Shown: positions 16,899-26,483, counted from the first letter of the stretch. The stretch is 64,000 nucleotides of DNA from an uncultured Pelagibacteraceae bacterium (GCA_902617895.1 CACMYJ010000002.1:1-64000); one strand, 5' to 3'. Notes: a model not told the origin generated them from the sequence alone. Translations and numbers: made by a program.

Positions 16899-18884
16899 AT
16901 GGAACAATTATTAGCTGCACTTTTTCAACTTTTTGAGCCTACTCATTTAGCATTTCTATTTGCAGGTACTTTACTTGGTTTAATTGTTGGTATTCTACCA
17001 GGTATGGGTGGAACATCAGGTTTAGCTCTTGTTTTACCTTTTGTTTTTACAATGGAACCATCACATGCTCTTGCAATGATGATTGGAGTTTTAGCTCCTA
17101 CGACAACTTCTGATACTTTTCCTGCTGTGCTTATGGGAGTACCTGGTACTGCAGGATCTCAAGCAACAGTAATGGATGGTTTTCCACTTTCCAAAAAAGG
17201 CATGGCTGCAAGAGCGTTAAGTGCTGCCTTTAGTGCTTCATTGCTTGGAGGTATCTTTGGAGCTTTTATATTATCTATATCTATTTATTACGCCATCCCA
17301 ATAATAATGGCTTTTGGATTTGGAGAACAGTTCCTTTTAGTAGTTCTTGCTTTATTAATGGTGGGAGCTCTTACAGGTGACAATTTATTTAAAGGTATTG
17401 CATCATGTTTTTTAGGATTAATTATTGGATCAATTGGAACAGCCCCAATTACAGGAGATCCAAGATACACATTTAATACATTATATCTTTTAGAAGGTGT
17501 TCCTCTCGTTGTTGTTGGACTAGGATTGTTTGCAATTCCAGAAATAGTTGGCCTACTTGATTCAAAAGGCTCAATTGCAAAATCACTTAATACCAAAAAA
17601 GGGTGGTTCACAGGCTTAAAAGATGTAGTAAAAAATTGGTTTTTAGTTTTAAGATGTTCTACTCTTGGTTGTCTAGTTGGAGCTTTACCCGGTTTAGGAG
17701 GAACAGTCGTTGACTGGATTGCATATAGTCACTTAAAACAAACGACAAAAGATACTTCTCAATTTGGTAAAGGTGATATCCGAGGCGTTATAGCACCTGA
17801 GTCTGCTAATAATGCTAAAGAGGGTGGAGCATTAATTCCAACATTAATATTTGGAATACCTGGATCTGGTAATAAAGTTTTATTACTTGGAGGTTTTGTT
17901 CTAATAGGAATTGAACCTGGTTTAGATATGGTAACAACAAACCTTGATCTTACCTATCTAATGATTTGGTCATTAGCTATTGCAAATATTTTAGGTGCTG
18001 GGATTTGTATGGGTTTTTCATCCCAAATTTCAAAATTCACTCTAGTTCCATATTACATACTTGCACCTGTCATGGTTTGTTTAATATTTTTTGCAACATT
18101 TAATATTAATAGAGACTGGTATGATTTTATTGGATTATTGTCATTTGGTATAATTGGTATTACTTTTAAAAACTTTGGTTGGTCAAGACCTGCACTTTTG
18201 ATAGGATTCTTTTTATCAAGCAAAGTTGAACTCTTAAGCTATCAAACTCAAGCAGTATATGGTTTAAGTTTTTTATCCCGTCCAGTTTCAATAATTCTTA
18301 TAATTTTGTGTCTTGCTACTATCGTTCTTTTGACAAAACAAAAGTTTGATAGCAATTATAGATCTGATCTTATTAAAGGTAAGCTTACTCAAATTTATTA
18401 TATAGTCATATTACTCTGTCTACCTCTATCTATGATTTGGTTTACTAGTAGTTTAGATTATCGTGCTAACTTGTTTCCAATAAGTCTAAGTGTAATAGCT
18501 TTATCACTCTTAGTTTTTATACTTATTATAAAAATTGCTGACTTAAAAAATTTATCATTTTTAAATAATACATTTATGAGATTTGCTCGATCAAATATTT
18601 TTGAAATAAGTGGTAACTTTAATAATCAACTTTTTTATTATTTTAGTTTTATTGGTTTCCTATTAATGAATTTTATATTTGGTTTTCCAATTGCTGCAGC
18701 ACTTTTTATTAATATATTTATATTATTTCATAATAGAAAAGCTTATGTGTCATCAATTTGTATTTCTGCTGTATTGATGGTAATACTCTGGTCGTTATCA
18801 TCCTTGCTAACTTTACAGTTTCCAAATGGTTTGATAGGATTATTAATTGACTTACCTTGGTGGCTAGGTGGGCAATTGAATTAA
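16899..18884 (+). CDS. tctA: TctA permease with C-terminal TctB-like domain (fusion)
   Basis: LLGLIVGILPGMGGTSGLALVLPF and LVGALPGLGGTVVDWIAY duplicated TctA motifs; about 150-aa extra C-terminal 4-TM segment. Confidence 0.87.
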   Translation: MEQLLAALFQLFEPTHLAFLFAGTLLGLIVGILPGMGGTSGLALVLPFVFTMEPSHALAMMIGVLAPTTTSDTFPAVLMGVPGTAGSQATVMDGFPLSKKGMAARALSAAFSASLLGGIFGAFILSISIYYAIPIIMAFGFGEQFLLVVLALLMVGALTGDNLFKGIASCFLGLIIGSIGTAPITGDPRYTFNTLYLLEGVPLVVVGLGLFAIPEIVGLLDSKGSIAKSLNTKKGWFTGLKDVVKNWFLVLRCSTLGCLVGALPGLGGTVVDWIAYSHLKQTTKDTSQFGKGDIRGVIAPESANNAKEGGALIPTLIFGIPGSGNKVLLLGGFVLIGIEPGLDMVTTNLDLTYLMIWSLAIANILGAGICMGFSSQISKFTLVPYYILAPVMVCLIFFATFNINRDWYDFIGLLSFGIIGITFKNFGWSRPALLIGFFLSSKVELLSYQTQAVYGLSFLSRPVSIILIILCLATIVLLTKQKFDSNYRSDLIKGKLTQIYYIVILLCLPLSMIWFTSSLDYRANLFPISLSVIALSLLVFILIIKIADLKNLSFLNNTFMRFARSNIFEISGNFNNQLFYYFSFIGFLLMNFIFGFPIAAALFINIFILFHNRKAYVSSICISAVLMVILWSLSSLLTLQFPNGLIGLLIDLPWWLGGQLN

Positions 18885-18900
18885 ATAAATAGAATTTATA

Positions 18901-19695
18901 ATGACCGATGTAACATTTCCTAAATTGCCTTTTATAAAAAGAAAGGAAAAACCTCGTGAGACAGGCATAAATTATGTTAGGGCACCTGTGATGGTGGGAA
19001 ACTGTATAGATGATTACCTTGAAGCATATGCAAACCTTGTTGATATCTTTAAGATTTCTGGAAAACAAGGTGCAATGATGAGCAAAAAATCACTTTTGAG
19101 ATTTATCGAAACCTGCAAAAAGCATAGTGTTCAAGTTGCATTAGGAAATCCAATTATGGATGTTGCAATGTCCGGTGGCAAGGAAGTGGTAGATGATTAT
19201 CTAGATACTGTTGTTAATCTTGGTATTGATATAATTGAAATTTCAAGAATAGCTCGTTCTTTAGATGATGATGAGATGTGTAGACTGATTGAGAATGCAA
19301 CAGGGAAAGGGATAAAAGTTATTAATGAGGTTGGTGTTGCCTTTGCACATTCCAAGGTTATCGAGGAAGAAATTTTTGTTGAACGAATTAAAATGCAATC
19401 TAAAAGATTTATTGAGGCTGGTTCCTGGAAAATATTACTAGAATCTGAGGGTTTAACAGAAAATCTTGACAAGAAAGATTACAGATGGAATGTAGTTGAT
19501 AAAATTATTAGTCCATTAGAATTGAATCAGTTTATGGTTGAAGCTGATGATCAGGACGTATTATCTAAATATATAGAAATCTATGGACCGGGTATAAATA
19601 TGATGGTTGATCATAGTAGAGTTCTCAAAATGGAAGATGCTCGAATTGGATATGGACCATCTCAATCCTTATGGGGTAAAGTAGTAAAATATTAG
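18901..19695 (+). CDS. Phosphosulfolactate synthase (ComA)-like protein
   Basis: KISGKQGAMMSKKSLLRFIETCKKHSVQVALGNPIMDVAMSGGKEVVDDYLDTVVNLGIDIIEISRIARSL...GKGIKVINEVG matches ComA family pattern. Confidence 0.7.
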   Translation: MTDVTFPKLPFIKRKEKPRETGINYVRAPVMVGNCIDDYLEAYANLVDIFKISGKQGAMMSKKSLLRFIETCKKHSVQVALGNPIMDVAMSGGKEVVDDYLDTVVNLGIDIIEISRIARSLDDDEMCRLIENATGKGIKVINEVGVAFAHSKVIEEEIFVERIKMQSKRFIEAGSWKILLESEGLTENLDKKDYRWNVVDKIISPLELNQFMVEADDQDVLSKYIEIYGPGINMMVDHSRVLKMEDARIGYGPSQSLWGKVVKY

Positions 19696-19764
19696 ATTAA
19701 AAGTTTTAAAAGTTAAAATATAATAAAGATTATTTTTAAGATACATTTACTTAAAAAATAGCTA

Positions 19765-20637
19765 ATGAAAAATGAATTTATTCATAAAAAAATAAATGGA
19801 AATTTTTTAGTTGTTGGAACAGCTAATAATTGTGAAAAACTTTTAAAAAAAAGTATATCAAATATAAAACTATCAATAGGAAAAGTTAAGAAAATCCATT
19901 TTTTAATAATAGAGTCTGACAGTCAAGATAATACAGTTAATTTATTAGATGAATTAACCAAAGATTTTGAAAATTTTAGATTTATCTCATTAGGAACTCA
20001 GCTTGAAAATTATCCAGTTAAATCAGATAGAATAGCATATGCTAGGAATGTATATGTCAGAGAAATAAATGAAAATAAGATATATAAAGATATAAATTAT
20101 ATTGTTGTAGCTGACTTGGATGAAATAAATCATTACTTGAATGATAAATCATTTAATAGTTGTTGGGATCGAGACGATTGGGATATGTGTAGTGCCAATC
20201 AGGTAGGCCCTTATTATGACATGTATGCATTAAGACATCCTGAATGGATGCCTTACGATTATAAAATTAAACATGAAAATTTAAAAAGACAATATCCAAA
20301 TTATAAAAATCATTTAAATGATATTCTTTATTCGAAAATTAAGACAATTTCCAAAGATAATGAATGGATAAGTGTCGAGTCTTCTTTTGGAGGATTGGCA
20401 ATATACAAAAAAGATTGTTTTAATTTTAATAAATATATTGGGATAAATGAAAATGGTGATGAAATCTGTGAACACGTAGAATTTAACCTAAATTTAAAAA
20501 AAAAAGGTAAAAATCTTTTTATAAATCCAAAATTAATAAATTCTATTTTTACTGAACATACTAAGCCGCCATCATTTTGGAAAATTTTAAGAAGAAAACT
20601 GAATTTTATTAAATTAATCAAAAAAAAAATTTTATGA
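19765..20637 (+). CDS. Glycosyltransferase
   Basis: FLIIESDSQDNTVNLLDELTKDF...IVVADLDEINHYL: GT-A-like with DxD-type motif. Confidence 0.65.
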   Translation: MKNEFIHKKINGNFLVVGTANNCEKLLKKSISNIKLSIGKVKKIHFLIIESDSQDNTVNLLDELTKDFENFRFISLGTQLENYPVKSDRIAYARNVYVREINENKIYKDINYIVVADLDEINHYLNDKSFNSCWDRDDWDMCSANQVGPYYDMYALRHPEWMPYDYKIKHENLKRQYPNYKNHLNDILYSKIKTISKDNEWISVESSFGGLAIYKKDCFNFNKYIGINENGDEICEHVEFNLNLKKKGKNLFINPKLINSIFTEHTKPPSFWKILRRKLNFIKLIKKKIL

Positions 20638-21374
20638 AAAATTTTTGTATTTCAATGACATCAATACCACCGAGATTTTCAAGTTTACAAAAAACACTCT
20701 ATTCCATTCAAAATCAAACTATTAAACCTAATAAAATTTTTTTGAATATACCAAAAAACTATCAACGATTTAAAACAATAGATTATGACTTCAAAAAATT
20801 ATCTGATGAATTTAAAAATTTATCAATAAATAGATGTAATGATTTTGGTCCAGGAACTAAATTATTAGGATCATTAAAAAATATTTTAAATTATGATTTT
20901 GTTATTCTGTTAGATGATGATCATATTTATAGAAAAGAAATGCTAGAAATCTTTTATGAACAGGCTAAAAAAAATCCAGATAATTCTTATAGTTTTTGCG
21001 TATATGATATTCTGGATTGTAAAATAGGACAAGGAGCAGATGGTTTCTTAATTAACACTATGTTTTTAAAAAAGGTAAATTATTTTTTTGAAAAATATGT
21101 TAAAGATAATAGAAAATTATTTTTAAATGATGATTTATGGCTTTCAATTTATTTATACAAGATTTTAAAAATTGATATAATTTCTGTATTTCATCTATTA
21201 AAACAGCCTTTTTTATTTAAGCACAAGTCTATTTACACCAAACACACAACAGCAGGAGCAATAATAGAAACTTACTCTTCCAATAGAAAATTAGCCAGAG
21301 ATCTAAAATATAAAGAAAATTGTTCTGAATATTTATATCTAAAAAAAATAACTAATAATTTTTCTAATATTTAA
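20634..21374 (+). CDS. Glycosyltransferase
   Basis: MTSIPPRFSSLQKTLYSIQNQTIKPNKIFLNIP...FVILLDDDHIYRKEM. Confidence 0.65.
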   Translation: MKNFCISMTSIPPRFSSLQKTLYSIQNQTIKPNKIFLNIPKNYQRFKTIDYDFKKLSDEFKNLSINRCNDFGPGTKLLGSLKNILNYDFVILLDDDHIYRKEMLEIFYEQAKKNPDNSYSFCVYDILDCKIGQGADGFLINTMFLKKVNYFFEKYVKDNRKLFLNDDLWLSIYLYKILKIDIISVFHLLKQPFLFKHKSIYTKHTTAGAIIETYSSNRKLARDLKYKENCSEYLYLKKITNNFSNI

Positions 21375-21387
21375 TTTAAAAATTATC

Positions 21388-22134
21388 ATGAAGGAACTTA
21401 TAAAATTTATAGATAGGAACATACTTTTTAATATTTTATCTTATTTTTACAAAAAAATTCTATTTTATAAGTCCAAAAAATTCTTAAATTATTATCCTAA
21501 TTATTTTATTCATTCAAACCAGTCTCTAAAGAATCCTATTGATGTATTATGTGAGAAATATGGATCTGATAAAGGAGGATTAAAATATAAATTGAATGGA
21601 AGAAAAAATCATTTTTACTCCTCTTACTATTATGAATTATTTAAAGATAAAAAAGAAAAAATTAAATTAATTTTTGAATGTGGAATAGGAACTACTGATG
21701 AAAATATTCAAGCAAATATGACAAAATATGGAAAGCCAGGTGCTTCTTTGAGAGTATTTAGAGATTACTTTTTAAATGCAAAAATATATGGTGCAGATAT
21801 TGATAAAAATATCTTATTTACTTCTGATAGAATTTTTACTTATTATGTTGATCAGTTAGATAAGGCATCAATCTTATCAATGTGGGATAACATTAAAAAA
21901 GATTGTTTTGATATAATAATTGATGATGGAATGCATGATTTTGAAGCATCATTTAATTTATTTAAATTTTCATTTTCAAAACTTAGAAAAGGTGGAATTT
22001 ATATAATTGAAGATGTAAATGTTTCGTATTTAGTTCAGTTAGCAAAAAAATTAAATAAATTTAACCCTAAAATAATCTCCTCATCCAAAAAAAATAATAT
22101 TGATGATTATTTATTCGTAATAGAAAAATTTTAA
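21388..22134 (+). CDS. Class I SAM-dependent methyltransferase
   Basis: LIFECGIGTTDENIQ...IYGADIDKNILF...FDIIIDDGMHDFEASFNLF...LRKGGIYIIEDV. Confidence 0.7.
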   Translation: MKELIKFIDRNILFNILSYFYKKILFYKSKKFLNYYPNYFIHSNQSLKNPIDVLCEKYGSDKGGLKYKLNGRKNHFYSSYYYELFKDKKEKIKLIFECGIGTTDENIQANMTKYGKPGASLRVFRDYFLNAKIYGADIDKNILFTSDRIFTYYVDQLDKASILSMWDNIKKDCFDIIIDDGMHDFEASFNLFKFSFSKLRKGGIYIIEDVNVSYLVQLAKKLNKFNPKIISSSKKNNIDDYLFVIEKF

Positions 22135-22163
22135 ATTTAATTATTCAAAGTAAACATCAAAAG

Positions 22164-22378
22164 ATAATGGAGATATAAATAGGACAACGGAAAATATTCA
22201 ACCTACTGGAGCACATTGGATAGTTGGACTTAATATTTCAGGTAAATCAATATTTGCAATTAGTTCTGATCAACCTCATGGAAATGAAAAAGATACAATT
22301 GGTTTATCTTTTAAACTAGATGGTTTACACGCATTTGATTTAAATGATCTCAAACTAGAAGCCAGAGAGATAAAATAA
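22164..22378 (+). pseudogene. Remnant of ABC transporter ATP-binding protein C-terminus (TOBE domain)
   Basis: Open frame DNGDINRTTENIQPTGAHWIVGLNISGKSIFAISSDQPHGNEKDTIGLSFKLDGLHAFDLNDLKLEAREIK*, no start or ATPase domain. Confidence 0.65.
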
Positions 22379-22445
22379 AAAAAATTTACTTATTCCTCTT
22401 GTTCAATTATAAATATTAGCATAAATACTCATGAAATTCATTAAT

Positions 22446-22531
22446 GCCCTCGTGGTGAAATTGGTAGACACAAAGGACTTAAAATCCTTGCCATTTATGG
22501 AGTGCCAGTTCGAGTCTGGCCGAGGGCACCA
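22446..22531 (+). tRNA. tRNA-Leu(TAA)
   Basis: GCCCTCG...CGAGGGC acceptor stem, long variable arm, anticodon TAA in GGACTTAAAATCC, T-loop GTTCGAGTC, encoded CCA. Confidence 0.95.
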
Positions 22532-22534
22532 AAA

Positions 22535-23305
22535 ATGTTAAAGCCACATATTCTTTTTGATAAAACAAATACATCAAAAAAAATCAAAAATTTTCTAGAT
22601 CATAAAATTAAAAATATATCTTTAGGAAAATGTAATTTAATAATTGTTGTTGGAGGTGATGGTTTTATGCTTTCAGCACTTAAAAAATATAATAAGTATA
22701 AAAAGCCATTTTATGGAATCAATGCTGGTAGCTATGGTTTTTTGATGAATAAGTTTTCTTCAAAAAATACTATTAAAAATCTACCTAAAGCAAAATCAGT
22801 TACAATTTCACCTTTAGAAATGATTGTTAAAAATAAATTTAATAAAAGTAAAAAATCTATTGCTATAAATGAAGTTTCAATTTTAAGACAAAGTAGACAA
22901 ACTGCATCTTTAGAAATTTCGAGTGGATCACAGAAAATTATAAAAAAATTGGTTTCTGATGGAATATTAGTTTCAACACCTGCGGGTAGTACTGCATACA
23001 ATATGTCAGTATATGGACCAATATTAAATTTAGACTCTAATAAATTATCAATTAGGCCTATAAGTGCTTTTAGACCAAGAAGATGGAAAGGTAGAGTGGT
23101 TGCTGACAAATCTAAAATAATAATCAAAAACCTAGATATTAATAAAAGGCCAATTAGTGCGGTCGCGGACAATTATGAAGTAAGAAATGCAAAAATTATT
23201 TCTATTAAAATAAACAAAAAAATTAAGTTTAATCTTCTTTACGACACAAATAGAAGTCTTCAAAAAAAAATTAAAATAGAACAAATCAGAAAAGAAACTT
23301 ATTAA
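22535..23305 (+). CDS. nadK: NAD kinase
   Basis: IIVVGGDGFMLSAL, GINAGSYGFLMN, VSTPAGSTAYNMSVYGP; start at 22535 because the 22502 extension lies in the tRNA. Confidence 0.92.
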   Translation: MLKPHILFDKTNTSKKIKNFLDHKIKNISLGKCNLIIVVGGDGFMLSALKKYNKYKKPFYGINAGSYGFLMNKFSSKNTIKNLPKAKSVTISPLEMIVKNKFNKSKKSIAINEVSILRQSRQTASLEISSGSQKIIKKLVSDGILVSTPAGSTAYNMSVYGPILNLDSNKLSIRPISAFRPRRWKGRVVADKSKIIIKNLDINKRPISAVADNYEVRNAKIISIKINKKIKFNLLYDTNRSLQKKIKIEQIRKETY

Positions 23306-24450
23306 TGAGTAACAAAAATTTTGGGTTTGGAACTCAAATTAGAAAATCGCCATATTTTGACTCTACAGTTAAATGGGGAGCAACAGGTTTTTCTGTATAT
23401 AATCATATGTATATACCTCGCGATTTCGGTGATCCAGAACAGAACTTTTGGAACTTAATACAAAAAGCTATACTTTGCGATGTTGCAGTTGAAAGACAAG
23501 TTGAAATAACTGGACCAGATGCTTACAAATTTATTCAACTATTAACACCAAGAGATTTATCAAAATTATCCATTGGTCAATGTAAATATGTTTTAATTAC
23601 AAATACTGATGGTGGCGTATTAAATGATCCCATTCTTTTAAGATTGGGAGAAAATCACTTTTGGTTATCTTTAGGAGATAGTGATATTTTATTATGGGCT
23701 CAAGGTGTAGCTATTAACTCAGGATTAGATGTAAAAATAACAGAGCCAGATGTTTCTCCATTGCAATTACAAGGACCAAAGTCTGCTGAAATAATGATTA
23801 AATTATTTGGAGAAAGTATAAAAGATTTAAAATATTATTGGTTTAAAGAATTAGAATTAGATGGAATTCCATTAATTGTATCAAGAACTGGCTGGTCAAG
23901 TGAATTTGGTTATGAATTATTTTTAAGAGATGGTTCAAAAGGAAATGAACTCTATGAAAAAATTATGTTAGCTGGAGAAAAACTTGGACTTAAACCAGGT
24001 CACACTTCTTCTATTAGAAGAATAGAAGCTGCAATGCTTTCTTATCATGCAGATGCTGATATCCATACAAATCCATATGAATTAGGTTTGGATCGTTTAG
24101 TCAACTTAAATGGTGATATAGATTTTATAGGGAAAAAAGCACTTAAAAAAATTAAAGCAGAAGGGGTTAAAAGATTACAAATTGGTTTACATATTAAATG
24201 TGAAAAGTTAAGTGGACCAAATACTACATTTTGGCCCTTAAAGTTTGACAGTAAAATTATAGGAAAAGTAACCTCAGCAGTATATTCACCTCGTTTAAAA
24301 AAAAATATAGCATTAGCTATGGTAGATATTAATTATTCTGTAATTGGAATGGAGATAGACGTTTTAATAGAAGATAAAAATTTTAAGTGTGAGGTTATTG
24401 AGAAACCTTTCTTTGATCCAAAAAAAAAGATAACTTCAAAATACTTATAA
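23305..24450 (+). CDS. GcvT/DmdA-like aminomethyltransferase-fold protein
   Basis: VAVERQVEITGPDAYKFIQLLTPRDLSKL...; GcvT fold; VERQVEI..PDA and length similar to SAR11 DMSP demethylase-type proteins. Confidence 0.75.
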   Translation: MSNKNFGFGTQIRKSPYFDSTVKWGATGFSVYNHMYIPRDFGDPEQNFWNLIQKAILCDVAVERQVEITGPDAYKFIQLLTPRDLSKLSIGQCKYVLITNTDGGVLNDPILLRLGENHFWLSLGDSDILLWAQGVAINSGLDVKITEPDVSPLQLQGPKSAEIMIKLFGESIKDLKYYWFKELELDGIPLIVSRTGWSSEFGYELFLRDGSKGNELYEKIMLAGEKLGLKPGHTSSIRRIEAAMLSYHADADIHTNPYELGLDRLVNLNGDIDFIGKKALKKIKAEGVKRLQIGLHIKCEKLSGPNTTFWPLKFDSKIIGKVTSAVYSPRLKKNIALAMVDINYSVIGMEIDVLIEDKNFKCEVIEKPFFDPKKKITSKYL

Positions 24451-24460
24451 ATTTTATTAT

Positions 24461-24506
24461 TGGTGCCTCCACACTGGTTCGAACTTCCAACCTATTAATT
24501 ACAAAC
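24461..24506 (-). pseudogene. Degenerate 3'-half tRNA-Thr-like remnant
   Basis: tggtgcctccacactggttcgaacttccaacctattaattacaaa matches the intact tRNA-Thr 3' half at about 37/46 positions. Confidence 0.65.
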
Positions 24507-24554
24507 ATAAAGAAGTAATTATTTTTAATTTGTATAAACAAAGATCGTTAATTT

Positions 24555-25139
24555 TCATTTAATACCTTTCTTACAAGAAGCTATAAAGATACCGTTATGC
24601 CAATCACTATACTGTCTATTTAAAAATCTTGGAGATTTATTATTAATATTTGTAAATACCTCTATTTTAGAAATTATTTTAATTTGATTATCCCTAAGTG
24701 CATTTTCTGTGCCATTTCTTATCTCTAACCAATTCCAGTCGTCTACAATAAAAATAAATTCCTCTTTAAGTGCCGATTTAACTATATGAATGGCATCATA
24801 ATGATTTTTCTGTGAATGGGGACCATCATAAAAATAAACATCGAATTTACCTAATTTACTAAAATCTGTTTTATAAAAATCTAAATCAATTAATTCAAAT
24901 TTAGACTGGGATGAATTTTTACATGCTCTTTTTACATTTGCTAATAATTTAAATTTCATACCTCTAAATTGAGAGAAGTTATCTATACATTTAGCGCTTA
25001 GATAATTATTGTATAAGGCAGAACATAACGTCGATCCTCTCCAAGACCCAATTTCTAAATAATTAAGAGTATTACTTTTATTGTCATCAAAAATGAAATT
25101 AAGGAATGATCTAAATTTAATTCCCGACATTCCATCCAT
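24555..25139 (-). CDS. Class I SAM-dependent methyltransferase
   Basis: LNYLEIGSWRGSTLCSAL...FDVYFYDGPHSQKNHYDAI...FIFIVDDWNW. Confidence 0.65.
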   Translation of the reverse strand: MDGMSGIKFRSFLNFIFDDNKSNTLNYLEIGSWRGSTLCSALYNNYLSAKCIDNFSQFRGMKFKLLANVKRACKNSSQSKFELIDLDFYKTDFSKLGKFDVYFYDGPHSQKNHYDAIHIVKSALKEEFIFIVDDWNWLEIRNGTENALRDNQIKIISKIEVFTNINNKSPRFLNRQYSDWHNGIFIASCKKGIK

Positions 25140-25337
25140 CTGTAATATCCAATTAGGTAGATTGGTTTTACCTTATAGTGCTTTTAAAAATGAATTGTTT
25201 ATCTTGTCAAAATATTTATCACTTTTCTCAAGTTTAAAAATAATATTAGTTGTTCCTAAATTTAGTTTTAATAAAAAAAATAATATAAATTTCTTTATTA
25301 TTTCTCTGATAATTAAAATTATATTATTCATTAAAGC

Positions 25338-25383
25338 GGTGCCCCCGCACGGATTCGAACCGCGGACCTATTGATTACAAATC
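25338..25383 (-). pseudogene. Perfect 46-bp duplicate of the tRNA-Thr 3' half (att-like)
   Basis: ggtgcccccgcacggattcgaaccgcggacctattgattacaaatc identical to 26979-27024. Confidence 0.93.
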
Positions 25384-25477
25384 GAGAGTCTTAATTTAAA
25401 AAGATAAATAGTATCAACGTTAATTGAAAGTTTATTCAAATATGTACACACTATTAACACAGTGATAAAGTTTATTT

Positions 25478-26041
25478 ATGGAATTTAGGAAGTTAATTAA
25501 TACTTTAAAATTTTCTTATAAATTTAAAGAAGATTTGCCTAAAAAATTTATTGATTTAGTTTTTATTCAATCTAATGGAGCTACAGAAATTTTAGTTGAT
25601 ACTATAAGACAATCCGTTGATAACCCACCTGAAATTGAAATAACAAAAAATACAACACTAGAAGTTTCAATTGCAATTATTGGTGTATCGATTGCCCTTA
25701 TGAATAGTGGTCGTTCAGGATTTGTTACAGCCAGTCAAGGAAAGAAAATTGAAAAAATTTGCAGAGAGTATTTAAAAAAGGATTTTGGATATAAATCTAA
25801 AAAAAATAATTTAATTAACGAAAAATTAGATGAATATATAGAAGCTTACAATAAATCTTGGTCTCAAAAAACTAATCCTTTTAATGCGCCAGCAGGAATA
25901 TTAATCTTAGAAATACTAGGTGAAAAAAATATCCATATTGCTATGGGACCAGATGGGAATCTGTCATATCTAACTCATCAAATGGTTATGGATCAATTAA
26001 TGCTTATGATGATAGAACCTAATAAAATTTGGAAATTATAA
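25478..26041 (+). CDS. Hypothetical protein (cargo of candidate element)
   Basis: 187-aa ORF, no recognised domain. Confidence 0.6.
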   Translation: MEFRKLINTLKFSYKFKEDLPKKFIDLVFIQSNGATEILVDTIRQSVDNPPEIEITKNTTLEVSIAIIGVSIALMNSGRSGFVTASQGKKIEKICREYLKKDFGYKSKKNNLINEKLDEYIEAYNKSWSQKTNPFNAPAGILILEILGEKNIHIAMGPDGNLSYLTHQMVMDQLMLMMIEPNKIWKL

Positions 26042-26093
26042 TTAAAAAAATGAAAAAACTTTTAGGGATTGTGGTTCTAGGTTAAAATTAATT

Positions 26094-26408
26094 ATGGGTT
26101 TGTTTGATTTTTTTTATGGAAAATCTTTAGACAAAGAAGTCAATAAGATGATGAGCCAATGTGATGGTTTTTTGCATTATGCTATAGCGTTATCAGAAGG
26201 AGCAAAAAAAGAACTTCTTCCATCTTTACAAGACAAAAGAGAGGCCCTAGATGAAATTATGATGGTGTACAAATCAAAAAAAGGAAAATTAGATGGTCAA
26301 TCTTTTCTAGCTTTAAAAGAGTTAAAAAAACAGTGTACAAAAATGTATAATGATCATTTTAATTATATGGGCAAATCATTTGATGAAGAATATGATAGGC
26401 CCATCTAA
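26094..26408 (+). CDS. Hypothetical protein (cargo of candidate element)
   Basis: 104-aa ORF. Confidence 0.5.
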   Translation: MGLFDFFYGKSLDKEVNKMMSQCDGFLHYAIALSEGAKKELLPSLQDKREALDEIMMVYKSKKGKLDGQSFLALKELKKQCTKMYNDHFNYMGKSFDEEYDRPI

Positions 26409-26483
26409 ATCCTGCCACTTTTAATCTATATACTTATAATTGTTAAAGTTCTTTAACGTATAAACTTCAGCAACACACAAACT

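Noticed and set aside
22502-22534. Upstream extension of nadK (MPVRVWPRAPK...)
   Set aside because: Lies inside the 3' end of tRNA-Leu; ATG at 22535 is the sensible start
25081-25374. 97-aa plus-strand ORF ending ...AVPPHGFEPRTY
   Set aside because: The C-terminus is the translation of the antisense tRNA-Thr 3' fragment and the rest is antisense to the methyltransferase; a well-known tRNA ORF artefact
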